10,226 nucleotides of DNA. Source: an uncultured delta proteobacterium. Its GTDB lineage: Bacteria > Desulfobacterota > WTBG01 > CAIYCZ01. Shown in pieces: positions 1 through 7,444 of this stretch. The stretch covers positions 1 to 10,226 of the forward strand of contig CAIYCZ010000098.1 in the NCBI GenBank assembly GCA_903924805.1, in the 5' to 3' direction. The stretch's first letter is position 1. Each line of letters opens with the position of its first letter. The position numbers and the translations under genes were made by a program. The notes under the pieces were generated by a model. That model saw only the letters and a program-made list of their open reading frames with translations, was not told the origin of the DNA and ran no database searches.

Positions 1-24
1 CCTATATGCATCAAGGAGGTTTAC

Positions 25-459
25 ATGATTAAGGGCATCTGCAAAAAAGTTATACCCCTGCTCTGCGGACTGCTGATCTTACTATCACTGGTCAGCAATG
101 CAACTGCGCAGGAGCAGAACGTAGTCACCGGGAAAATGTACTCAATCTATTTTTTAGCATCTGCAAGCAGTAATGATGTTGATCTGAACCAGTTAAGCCA
201 CATGCAGATTACGTTTAATGAGTATGGCCGTATCTCTGTTATGGGAATGAACGGGGACGGGTTTTACCTCGCCGGACCTGGGGTTTTTGCTGCCTCATAC
301 TTTATTGTTGGTCTCCGCATGGGTTTTGAAACTACGGATCTATTTATTGCCCTGACGGGTATAAGCATAGACCCGTTTATTTTAGGAGTAGGCTTTTTTC
401 TCATAGATTATGACGAAATAAATCCCTATGTTTTTACCGGTTTTCAGATTATGGAGTAA
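25..459 (+). CDS. Small exported protein of unknown function, upstream of the efflux operon
   Basis: I do not recognise the family. The 144-aa product has a clear N-terminal signal peptide: a basic start (residues 1-8), a hydrophobic core of about residues 9-24, and a probable signal peptidase I site after Ala-Thr-Ala at residue 28. The mature part of about 116 residues is rich in Gly, Phe, Ile and Tyr and has no Cys. Its alternating hydrophobic stretches suggest a small beta-rich periplasmic or outer-membrane-associated protein; that is inference. The start is well supported by a perfect AAGGAGGT at 13-20, four bases before the ATG. It lies 100 bp upstream of the cusC-like gene on the same strand with no obvious terminator between, so it could be co-transcribed with the metal-efflux genes. 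No metal-binding motif is evident. Confidence 0.75.
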   Translation: MIKGICKKVIPLLCGLLILLSLVSNATAQEQNVVTGKMYSIYFLASASSNDVDLNQLSHMQITFNEYGRISVMGMNGDGFYLAGPGVFAASYFIVGLRMGFETTDLFIALTGISIDPFILGVGFFLIDYDEINPYVFTGFQIME

Positions 460-559
460 TATTGAAATCATCGCTATAGTACTAATTAATAATCTGTCAT
501 CGTTTTTTCTCCGGGTTATCTGAAAATTTAAGTACACACAATAAGGGGGAACAGTATAT

Positions 560-1960
560 ATGAAACGGCTAATGGTAATGTCCCTTGCGGGGATACTGGT
601 GATTTTTACCTTCTCAGTGAACTGCTCAGGGCAAAACACCCTGAATCTTGAGGAGCTTATCCAGGAAGCTTTAAAAGCAAATCCTGAAATTACTGCCCTG
701 CAGCAAAAACGCAATGCCATGTGGCAGCGGCCGCCTCAGGAAAAATCATGGGATGACCCGGAGCTATCATTAGGTGTTGCCAACCTTAACACCGATAATT
801 TCAAATTCAATAAGATCGACATGACGATGAAACAGATTGCCATTAGCCAGAACATACCGATGCCGGGTATCACATCTTTAAAGGAAAAGATGGCAATCCA
901 GGAAGCCAAGAGCTCTGATAAGGTGCTTGAGGATGGTAAATTGAAAATTATCCGGGATGTGAAAACTGCATATTACAATCTCTATATTAATTATGCACAT
1001 ATGCAGACTGCAGAGAAAAACAAGAACCTGATGGCACAGTTTGTGGAAATTGCGCAGAAAAAATACGAGGTCGGTAAAGGCCTGCAGCAGGATATCCTCA
1101 AGGCACAGGTAGAACAATCAAAGTTTATTGAACGTCTCATTGAGCTTGAGCAAAAGAAACAATCATATAGTGCAGAATTGAACCGGCTCCTCAATCGCGA
1201 ACCCACCGCACCTGTAGAGGGCATCCCGACCGCTGCAAAAAGAAATGTTACCTTGAATGAGGAAGAACTCCGGAACATGGCGCAGGTTCAAAATCCAATC
1301 CTGTTAAGTCTGCAGGACACGATTGCAAGAAACGAGGCTGACTATAAACTGTCCAAAAAGCAGTATTTCCCCAGTTTTAATGTGTCTGCCGCCTATGGAC
1401 AGCGTGAAGGCTACCGGCAAAAAGGCGGTATTTTACCGGCAGCGGTCTTAAATGAGGATGGAACAACATCTGATGCTTTGGTAAAAACACCGGATCAATC
1501 TTTCGACCGTCCCGATGTTTTTTCATTTTTTGTAGGGTTCAAAGTGCCCCTCTGGTTTAAAAACAAACAGGATAAAAAAGTCGCGGAGACATTTCACAAA
1601 CTGGAAGAAGCCAGAGCAGAATATAGTGTCGCGAAAAATGAACTTTTCTATAAAATTCATGACCTTGTTGCCAGAACGGTAAAATCAGCAAAACTTTTAG
1701 AATTATACCAGACCGGAATTATCCCCCAGGCAACACAATCCCTGAACTCTGCAGTAGCAGCATACGAAGTTGGGAACGTTGACTTCCTTGCACTCATTGA
1801 CAGTCAGATTACCCTCTGTAATTTTGAGACGCAATCAAGTGAGCTGCTGGCAGATTATGAAAAGGAACTGGCTGAGCTGGAGGTTGTGGTGGGTAAAAGG
1901 TTATTCACAGCTGAAGCCACTGATACTGCGGTAAAACACGAGCATACCAGCCATAAGTAG
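560..1960 (+). CDS. cusC: TolC-family outer-membrane channel of heavy-metal efflux (CusC-like)
   Basis: This is the outer-membrane exit duct of the tripartite pump: it would trim with the adaptor and pump encoded next and release Cu(I)/Ag(I) outside the cell. The 466-aa length and two-repeat layout fit the OEP/TolC family. Each half has an alpha-hairpin signature, KYEVGKGLQQDILKAQVE near residues 168-185 and AYEVGNVDFLALIDSQ near 401-416. A signal peptide covers about residues 1-24. Cys22 sits in SVNC, a poor lipobox, so the usual lipid anchor of CusC is doubtful. The C-terminus ends in a short His-containing tail (HEHTSHK) that might touch metal, which is speculative. AAGGGGGA at 543-550 lies nine bases before the ATG. 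The next gene follows after 16 bp, so they are one operon. A TTGAAA at 462-467 with an AT-rich region about 18 bp on could be a promoter, but it is weak. Confidence 0.9.
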   Translation: MKRLMVMSLAGILVIFTFSVNCSGQNTLNLEELIQEALKANPEITALQQKRNAMWQRPPQEKSWDDPELSLGVANLNTDNFKFNKIDMTMKQIAISQNIPMPGITSLKEKMAIQEAKSSDKVLEDGKLKIIRDVKTAYYNLYINYAHMQTAEKNKNLMAQFVEIAQKKYEVGKGLQQDILKAQVEQSKFIERLIELEQKKQSYSAELNRLLNREPTAPVEGIPTAAKRNVTLNEEELRNMAQVQNPILLSLQDTIARNEADYKLSKKQYFPSFNVSAAYGQREGYRQKGGILPAAVLNEDGTTSDALVKTPDQSFDRPDVFSFFVGFKVPLWFKNKQDKKVAETFHKLEEARAEYSVAKNELFYKIHDLVARTVKSAKLLELYQTGIIPQATQSLNSAVAAYEVGNVDFLALIDSQITLCNFETQSSELLADYEKELAELEVVVGKRLFTAEATDTAVKHEHTSHK

Positions 1961-1976
1961 AAAAGGAGACTTTGCC

Positions 1977-3350
1977 ATGAAAAGAAAATATACTTTGGGG
2001 GGATTATGTATGCTGCTGGTATCTGCTTTTCTATTCACTGCATGCCAGGATCGTACAGAGCCGCAAAAAACAAAACAAGGCGCTATTCAGAATAAAAAGC
2101 TCTACACCTGCCCCATGCACCCGCAGATTACCTCAGACAGTCCTGGCGACTGCCCCATCTGCGGCATGCGCCTGGTTGAGCAAAAGAAGATTGAACCGGC
2201 ACCAGCTAAAAAAACCAGGTACCGATCCACCATGAACCCAAAAGAAGTAAGCGATAAGCCGGGGAAGGATTCCATGGGGATGGACATGGTGCCATTTGAG
2301 ATAGAAGAAAAGTCTACGGGTACCCCATCGGGATTAGCAGCCGTGAATATCAGTGAATACCATAGAAAACATATGGGGCTCACTTTTGGCACAGTAGAGA
2401 TGCGCAACATTACCCGGGAAGTGCGAACCTCGGCGCGTATTGTCCCTGATGAAACAAGGATAGTTACAGTGACTGCCAAAATTGAGGGCTATGTTGATAA
2501 ACTGTTCGTCAATGTAACCGGCCAGGCAGTTAAAAAAGGCCAGCCGCTTCTGACCGTATACAGCCCGGAACTGGTGTCATCCCAGCAGGAGTATCTTACC
2601 GCCATTACTATTGCAAAAAATCTCTCCCGCAGTTCTGAAAAGTCCATTTCCGAGGGCGGGAAAAATCTGACTGACTCAGCCCGCAAACGGCTCAAGCTGT
2701 GGGATATCAGCGAGCAACAGATTAGGAAACTCGAAGAAACCGGAGAGGTAGAAAAGTTTCTCACCCTGTATGCACCTTCCAGCGGGTATGTGATTGAAAA
2801 AAAGGTACTGCCCGGCCAGAAAATCATGCCCGGCGAGCCCCTTATGGTAGTGGCTGATCTCACCGTAGTCTGGGCAGAAGCAGACATTTATGAATCTGAT
2901 CTCCCCTACGTGAAGATGGACATGCCCGTAACATTAACGCTTTCCTACTGGCCCGGCAAGAGCTTCCCGGGGAAAGTGAACTTTTTGTATCCCTATCTCG
3001 ACCCCCAGACCCGTACTATCAAAGCCCGGCTCAATATCGATAATCCTGAACTCCTGCTGAAAGGTGACATGTATGGAGACGCACATCTCAGCTACGGCTT
3101 AGGAAACAGGCCTGCAGTGCCGGAATCAGCAGTAATGCAGACCGGAACACACAGCTACGTCTTTGTCGCAGGCGCAGGAGATAAAATCAGTCCCGTTGAA
3201 GTCTCCATCGGCACCAGAAGCGAAGGGTTTTTCGAGGTGCTTTCAGGCGTCAAACCGGGAGACCGGGTCGTCACTTCCGCAAACTTCCTGGTGGATTCAG
3301 AGTCCTCTCTAAAGGCTGCTCTCCAGGCGGTTACCGGGGGTGGACAATGA
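1977..3350 (+). CDS. cusB: Periplasmic adaptor (membrane fusion) lipoprotein with metal-binding N-terminus (CusB-like)
   Basis: The 457-aa adaptor links pump and channel. A lipoprotein signal ends at Cys23 (LFTAC), so the protein is probably lipid-anchored. Residues 43-64 are a heavy-metal-binding domain (YTCPMHP ... CPICGM), with Cys45, Met47, His48, Cys59, Cys62 and Met64 as candidate ligands. Residues 82-104 are a related segment that has lost the cysteines but keeps methionines 86, 100, 102 and 104 (GKDSMGMDMVP). CusB-type adaptors use N-terminal Met residues to take Cu(I)/Ag(I) and hand it to CusA. The rest follows the adaptor plan: the first barrel-sandwich half near 148-178 (GYVDKLFVNVTGQAVKKGQP), a helical hairpin near 180-255, the second half near 262-293, then beta-barrel and membrane-proximal domains to the end. 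AAGGAG at 1963-1968 precedes the ATG. The stop overlaps the cusA start as ATGA, indicating translational coupling. Confidence 0.93.
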   Translation: MKRKYTLGGLCMLLVSAFLFTACQDRTEPQKTKQGAIQNKKLYTCPMHPQITSDSPGDCPICGMRLVEQKKIEPAPAKKTRYRSTMNPKEVSDKPGKDSMGMDMVPFEIEEKSTGTPSGLAAVNISEYHRKHMGLTFGTVEMRNITREVRTSARIVPDETRIVTVTAKIEGYVDKLFVNVTGQAVKKGQPLLTVYSPELVSSQQEYLTAITIAKNLSRSSEKSISEGGKNLTDSARKRLKLWDISEQQIRKLEETGEVEKFLTLYAPSSGYVIEKKVLPGQKIMPGEPLMVVADLTVVWAEADIYESDLPYVKMDMPVTLTLSYWPGKSFPGKVNFLYPYLDPQTRTIKARLNIDNPELLLKGDMYGDAHLSYGLGNRPAVPESAVMQTGTHSYVFVAGAGDKISPVEVSIGTRSEGFFEVLSGVKPGDRVVTSANFLVDSESSLKAALQAVTGGGQ

Positions 3351-6300
3351 TAAAAAAGCTTATCGAGTTTTCTGCAAACAACCGCATCCTGGTCATTCTT
3401 CTGGTTGCAGTGGCAGTGGTCGCCGCAGTGTACACCATAAAGCAGATCCGGCTGGATGCCATACCCGATCTGTCTGACACCCAGGTCATTGTTTATACCC
3501 GCTGGGATCGCAGCCCTGACATCATCGAAGATCAGGTTACCTATCCTATTATTACCGCTCTACTGGGGACCCCCAACATTAAGGCCATTCGCGGTTTTTC
3601 CGACTTCGGCTTCTCCTATGTGTATGTTATCTTTCAGGACGGCACAGACATCTACTGGGCACGCAGCCGCGTGCTTGAATATCTTTCTAAAATTCAGGGA
3701 AGCCTGCCACAGGGCGCAAAGACTGAAATCGGGCCTGACGCCTCCGGAGTGGGGTGGATTTTTCAATATGCATTAGTGGATAAAAGCGGCACGCACAACC
3801 TTGCACAGCTGAGAACTTTTCAGGACTGGTATCTGCGCTATGCTTTGCAGAGCGTTCCCGGCGTCGCCGAGGTGGCAAGCATCGGCGGCTTTCAGAAGCA
3901 GTACCAGGTAACCATAGACCCCAATCGGTTACAGAGCTACAAGCTTTCACTCATGGACATAGCGGGGGCAATTAAAAAGAGCAACAATGAAATGGGCGGC
4001 AGGCTTATTGAATGGTCAGGCACCGAGTTTATGGTGCGGGGCAAGGGATATGTAAAATCAGTCGCCGACCTGGATAAGGTTGTGGTCAAGACAAATGAAA
4101 AGGGCACGCCGGTACTTCTCAGGGATGTGGCCACGGTTTCCCTGGGGCCGCAGATTCGCCGGGGCGTTTTAGACTTCAACGGCGAGGGCGATGCAGTCGG
4201 GGGCATTGTGGTCATGCGCCACGGCGAGAATGCGCTGAATGTCATAAACCGCGTCAAGGCAAAACTTGAGGACTTCAAAGCTTCGCTGCCGGAAGGCGTT
4301 GAGGTCGTTACCGCCTATGACCGCTCGGAACTCATTCAAAAGTCTATTGACAATCTGAAAGAAGAACTGCTCCTGGAAATGGTCATAGTAAGCCTGGTCA
4401 TCCTGTTTTTTCTGTGGCACTTCCCGTCAGCCTTGGTGCCCATTATCACCATTCCAATATCTGTGCTTTTGTCCTTTATTCCCATGTATTTATGGGGCAT
4501 CTCGTCCAACATCATGAGCCTTGCCGGCATTGCCATCTCCATCGGCGTGCTGGTGGATGGAGCCATCGTGGAGGTGGAGAACGCCTACAAAAAACTTGAG
4601 TTGTGGCATGAAGGAGGCAGAAAAGGTGACTTCCACCGGATCCGTCTGGAAGCTCTTCTGGAAGTGGGGCCCTCGGTTTTTTTCTCCCTGGCTGTAATCG
4701 CCGTCTCGTTTCTCCCTGTCTTTACCCTTGTGGATCAGGAAGGACGGCTCTTTACGCCGCTTGCCTACACCAAGACTTTTGCCATTGCGATAGCCGCTCT
4801 GCTGGCAGTGACGCTTGACCCTGCAGTACGCATGCTGTTTGCCCGCATGGACCCGTTCCAGATAAAGCCGCGGCCGCTTGCCTGGATTGCCAATACGCTG
4901 CTGGTGGGGAAATATTACCCTGAAGAGAAACACCCGGTAAGCCGCATCCTGTTTAAACTATATGAACGACCGTGCCGGTTTGTGCTTAGACACCCCAAAA
5001 CAGTTATTGCCGCAGCTGTCATAATTGTTGCAACCTCAGCACCCATCTACCTCAAGCTGGGCCATGAGTTCATGCCGCCCCTCAATGAAGGCACCATCCT
5101 CTATATGCCCACAACGCTTCCCGGCATATCAGTAACCCAGGCGCAGAAGCTTCTGGAAACACAGGACCGCATTCTTAAGAGCTTTCCTGAAGTGCTTACA
5201 ATATTCGGGAAAGCCGGCCGCGCTGAGAGCTCAACTGACCCGGCTCCCTTTTCCATGATGGAAACGACGGTGGTATTAAAGCCCCCATCGGAGTGGCGTG
5301 CCAAAGACCGCTGGTACTCATCCTGGGCACCGGGATGGCTTACGTCACTCTTCAGGCATATCTGGCCGGACACCATGTCCTACGAGGATCTCATTAACGA
5401 GATGGACCAGGCAATTCAGATCCCCGGCAACACCAACGCCTGGACCATGCCGATTAAGGGCCGCATCGATATGCTCAGCACCGGTGTGCGGACACCTATT
5501 GGTATTAAAATTCTTGGTTCAGACCTCAATCAGATTCAGCGTACCGGCGAAGTCATTGAAAAAGTTGTAAAGACTATTCCCGGCACCAGAAGCGTATATG
5601 CTGAGCGGGTGGCTGGCGGCTACTTTGTGGATTTCACTCCCCGCCGTGAAACGCTGGCGCGCTATGGCCTGACCATTGAAGATCTGCAGAATGTTATCAT
5701 GTACGCCATTGGCGGTGAAACCGTTTCCACCACAGTCGAGGGCCGCGAGCGCTATACCATAAACCTGCGCTATCCCCGTGATCTGCGGGCAAACGTAGAT
5801 CAGCTCCAGCGCAGCCTGGTAACTACGGCGAACGGAGTCCAGGTCCCTATGATCGAGCTTGCGGATATCACGCTCACCTCCGGCCCGAGCATGATCCGCG
5901 ATGAAAACGGCATGCTTGCCGGCTATGTGTTTGTGGACATAGCCGGCAGAGATGTAGGCTCGTATGTGGATGAGGCCAAAAAGGCCGTTATGCAGAATGT
6001 AACGCTACCGACCGGGTATTCTCTTATCTGGAGCGGCCAGTATGAAAATATGCTGCGGGTGCGCGAGCGGCTGAAAGTTGTGGTGCCGGTAACTATTTTC
6101 TTAATCTTTCTGCTGCTGTATATGAACACCAAGTCTGCGTTCAAGGCAACGGTAGTTATGCTGGCGGTACCCTTCTCGGTTGTAGGCGCGGTGTGGCTCA
6201 TGTACGCCCTGGGTTATAATGTATCCATTGCCGCCTGGGTCGGCATGATCGCTCTCATGGGCCTTGACGCTGAAACCGGCGTGTTTATGCTGCTGTTTCT

Positions 6301-6607
6301 GGACCTGTCGTATGACGAAGCTAAAAAAAATAATAAGCTCAGAAACATGGCTGAACTGCATGAAGCTATCATCCATGGTGCGGTCAAGCGTATCCGACCG
6401 AAGATGATGACCGTGGCAGCAGCGTCCATGGGTCTCCTGCCTATCATGTGGTCCATAGGGACAGGGGCTGACGTCATGAAGCGCGTCGCGGCGCCTATGG
6501 TGGGTGGACTGTTTACTTCTTTTATCATGGAGCTGTTAGTCTATCCGGCTATATATCTTCTCTGGAAATGGAATACGGAGGTTAAACACTACCAGGATGC
6601 AGCATAA
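3347..6607 (+). CDS. cusA: Heavy-metal efflux RND pump, Cu(I)/Ag(I)-type (CusA-like)
   Basis: The 1086-aa inner-membrane proton/metal antiporter belongs to the HME-RND family and is full length (E. coli CusA is about 1050 aa). The first membrane segment is near residues 13-31; the main helix clusters lie near 340-500 and 905-1075. Proton-relay residues are present: Asp404 in GVLVDGAIVEVEN, Glu976 in LDAETGV and Lys1019 in IRPKMMTV. The methionines that bind Cu/Ag in E. coli CusA (M573, M623, M672) align with Met587 (LYMPTTLPG), Met637 (FSMMETT) and Met709 (RIDMLSTG), which favours monovalent copper/silver over Zn/Co/Ni. The residue matching E. coli Lys678 is Arg here. The periplasmic loop near 650-680 (RWYSSWAPGW and following) is about 20 residues longer than in E. 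coli CusA. The ATG overlaps the adaptor stop by four bases. Confidence 0.95.
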   Translation: MIKKLIEFSANNRILVILLVAVAVVAAVYTIKQIRLDAIPDLSDTQVIVYTRWDRSPDIIEDQVTYPIITALLGTPNIKAIRGFSDFGFSYVYVIFQDGTDIYWARSRVLEYLSKIQGSLPQGAKTEIGPDASGVGWIFQYALVDKSGTHNLAQLRTFQDWYLRYALQSVPGVAEVASIGGFQKQYQVTIDPNRLQSYKLSLMDIAGAIKKSNNEMGGRLIEWSGTEFMVRGKGYVKSVADLDKVVVKTNEKGTPVLLRDVATVSLGPQIRRGVLDFNGEGDAVGGIVVMRHGENALNVINRVKAKLEDFKASLPEGVEVVTAYDRSELIQKSIDNLKEELLLEMVIVSLVILFFLWHFPSALVPIITIPISVLLSFIPMYLWGISSNIMSLAGIAISIGVLVDGAIVEVENAYKKLELWHEGGRKGDFHRIRLEALLEVGPSVFFSLAVIAVSFLPVFTLVDQEGRLFTPLAYTKTFAIAIAALLAVTLDPAVRMLFARMDPFQIKPRPLAWIANTLLVGKYYPEEKHPVSRILFKLYERPCRFVLRHPKTVIAAAVIIVATSAPIYLKLGHEFMPPLNEGTILYMPTTLPGISVTQAQKLLETQDRILKSFPEVLTIFGKAGRAESSTDPAPFSMMETTVVLKPPSEWRAKDRWYSSWAPGWLTSLFRHIWPDTMSYEDLINEMDQAIQIPGNTNAWTMPIKGRIDMLSTGVRTPIGIKILGSDLNQIQRTGEVIEKVVKTIPGTRSVYAERVAGGYFVDFTPRRETLARYGLTIEDLQNVIMYAIGGETVSTTVEGRERYTINLRYPRDLRANVDQLQRSLVTTANGVQVPMIELADITLTSGPSMIRDENGMLAGYVFVDIAGRDVGSYVDEAKKAVMQNVTLPTGYSLIWSGQYENMLRVRERLKVVVPVTIFLIFLLLYMNTKSAFKATVVMLAVPFSVVGAVWLMYALGYNVSIAAWVGMIALMGLDAETGVFMLLFLDLSYDEAKKNNKLRNMAELHEAIIHGAVKRIRPKMMTVAAASMGLLPIMWSIGTGADVMKRVAAPMVGGLFTSFIMELLVYPAIYLLWKWNTEVKHYQDAA

Positions 6608-6655
6608 TAAACGCATTAAATAACTGCAATAAAAATGGTGAACCTATGATATACT

Positions 6656-6771
6656 ATTTTTAAGCCACAGAGCCCACAGAGGTTTGCCCTGTGTTTCCTG
6701 AAAAAATAGCCCCTCTATTACAGGGAAACAAAGGTTCTATAATTCCCCTGTGTTCTCTGTGGCATTTTTAA
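6656..6771. repeat. 100-bp nested imperfect palindrome with 8-bp flanking direct repeats (MITE-like)
   Basis: The core runs 6664-6763. Its ends, GCCACAGAGCCCACAGAGG and CCCCTGTGTTCTCTGTGGC, are inverted repeats matching at 16 of 19 positions, with the outer nine perfect. Further in, TGTTTCCTG (6692-6700) pairs with CAGGGAAACA (6721-6730) and AATAG (6705-6709) with CTATT (6715-6719), so the whole core can fold into one long hairpin. ATTTTTAA occurs at 6656-6663 and again at 6764-6771, directly abutting both ends, as a target-site duplication would. Chance is possible because the flanks are AT-rich. It lies 48 bp after the cusA stop and could also protect or end the cus mRNA. Confidence 0.6.
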
Positions 6772-6776
6772 TACAG

Positions 6777-6892
6777 TCGCAGAGTGTAAAAAGAGAAAAA
6801 GATAATGGTGGACAGAGAGTAATCGATAAGATGAGCACTTAATCGCTTACTCGATCAATCACTATTATCTATAATCTCTGTGTCCTCTGTGG
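6777..6892. repeat. Second nested imperfect palindrome, about 116 bp
   Basis: Inner arms GAGTAATCGATAAG (6817-6830) and CTTAATCGCTTACTC (6838-6852) pair with one mismatch and one bulge around a 7-base loop. AGATAATGGTG (6800-6810) pairs with CACTATTATCT (6860-6870) at 10 of 11 positions. The outer ends TCGCAGAG (6777-6784) and CTCTGTGG (6885-6892) match at six of eight positions. The right end CTCTGTGTCCTCTGTGG resembles the ends of the first palindrome, so the two may be related but diverged copies. No clear flanking duplication is seen. Together the two elements fill most of the gap between cusA and the next gene; nothing else coding is visible in that gap. Confidence 0.5.
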
Positions 6893-6920
6893 TAAATTTA
6901 TAATAATGAGTTAATTATTG

Positions 6921-6926
6921 AGGAGG
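6921..6926 (+). promoter_or_regulatory. Ribosome binding site fixing the start of the metal-binding-domain gene
   Basis: AGGAGG lies six bases before the ATG at 6933. An in-frame TTG at 6918 would extend the protein by five residues, but it is upstream of this site, so the ATG is the better start. Confidence 0.8.
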
Positions 6927-6932
6927 AGAAAA

Positions 6933-7256
6933 ATGAAGGACAGAATTACAAAACCGTTATCAGTAAGTATCGCCATCATACTCGGATTTTTTTTACTGCT
7001 CAATATTGCTGTTGTGAAAAGTTCTTTTGCCAGGGACGCTCATGTCTATTACACGTGTCCGATGCCGGAGCATGCAGACGTGGTCATGGATAAGCCCGGC
7101 AAATGCCCGAAGTGCGGCATGGATCTGGTGGCAAAGAAAAAAGAAGCGGCAATTACCTATACCTGCCCTATGCATCCGGATGTGGTCTCGGATAAGCCCG
7201 GCAAGTGCCCGAAGTGCGGCATGGACCTGGTGCCCATGAAGGAAGGGAAAAAATAA
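6933..7256 (+). CDS. Exported or membrane-anchored protein with two heavy-metal-binding domains
   Basis: The 107-aa product is an N-terminal export segment plus two copies of the heavy-metal-binding domain found at the N-terminus of CusB-type adaptors and some copper ATPases. The hydrophobic stretch is about residues 12-29, with a possible signal peptidase I site after SSFA at residue 34; if uncut, the protein stays anchored in the inner membrane. Domain 1 (40-63) reads YTCPMPEH ... CPKCGM and domain 2 (76-97) reads YTCPMHPD ... CPKCGM. Candidate ligands are Cys42, Met44, His47, Cys58, Cys61, Met63 and Cys78, Met80, His81, Cys92, Cys95, Met97. A role in periplasmic Cu/Ag binding or delivery to the pump is inferred from domains and position, and would parallel CusF, which I do not see here. 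It is 325 bp from cusA, so it may have its own promoter. A terminator follows directly. Confidence 0.88.
   Translation: MKDRITKPLSVSIAIILGFFLLLNIAVVKSSFARDAHVYYTCPMPEHADVVMDKPGKCPKCGMDLVAKKKEAAITYTCPMHPDVVSDKPGKCPKCGMDLVPMKEGKK
7089..7130 (+). repeat. Direct repeat copy 1 inside the metal-binding-domain gene
   Basis: This 42-bp stretch encodes DKPGKCPKCGMDLV and recurs at 7191-7232 with two silent differences. The offset is 102 bp, exactly 34 codons, so one domain was duplicated in frame. Near identity at DNA level points to a recent duplication or gene conversion. Confidence 0.85.
7191..7232 (+). repeat. Direct repeat copy 2 inside the metal-binding-domain gene
   Basis: This is the partner of the 42-bp repeat at 7089-7130. 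The two differences are third-base changes (AAA/AAG and GAT/GAC), so both copies encode the same peptide. Confidence 0.85.
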
Positions 7257-7280
7257 AGGGAGATAAAGCAAAGAGGCGAA

Positions 7281-7317
7281 AGAGGCAGAGTGGATTAAGA
7301 CTCTGTCTCTTTTTTTT
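7281..7317 (+). terminator. Rho-independent terminator after the metal-resistance block
   Basis: AGAGGCAGAGT (7281-7291) pairs with ACTCTGTCTCT (7300-7310), eleven pairs including one G-T, around an 8-base loop. A run of eight T (7310-7317) follows. It sits 25 bp after the stop of the metal-binding-domain gene. Confidence 0.82.
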
Positions 7318-7358
7318 ATGAATGTTTTTATGATGAATTACGAGGTGGTGTAGAGCTG

Positions 7359-7408
7359 CAAGAAAAAACAAAAACGGCTGACCGATGGTGTTGCGTCAGT
7401 CAGCCGTT
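7359..7408 (-). terminator. Rho-independent terminator of the glycine-zipper lipoprotein gene
   Basis: AACGGCTGAC (7373-7382) and GTCAGCCGTT (7399-7408) form a perfect 10-bp stem around a 16-base loop. On the minus strand the stem is followed by a T-rich tract (complement of the A-rich 7359-7374). It lies about 37 bp past the minus-strand stop and faces the plus-strand terminator at 7281-7317. Confidence 0.8.
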
Positions 7409-7444
7409 CAAATTATTATCGCCCGGGATTTATAGCAACGCTTG

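Noticed and set aside
462..491. TTGAAA followed about 18 bp later by TTAATA, as a promoter for cusC.
   Set aside because: The match to a -10 element is poor in a generally AT-rich gap, so I mention it only under the gene.
4490..4933. 147-codon minus-strand frame inside cusA, and similar long frames opposite cusB and cusA.
   Set aside because: They are antisense shadows of strongly conserved pump and adaptor coding sequence, with His/Arg-rich compositions and no supporting start signals.
6918..6932. TTG start giving a longer metal-binding-domain protein.
   Set aside because: The strong AGGAGG lies after the TTG and is correctly spaced for the ATG at 6933.
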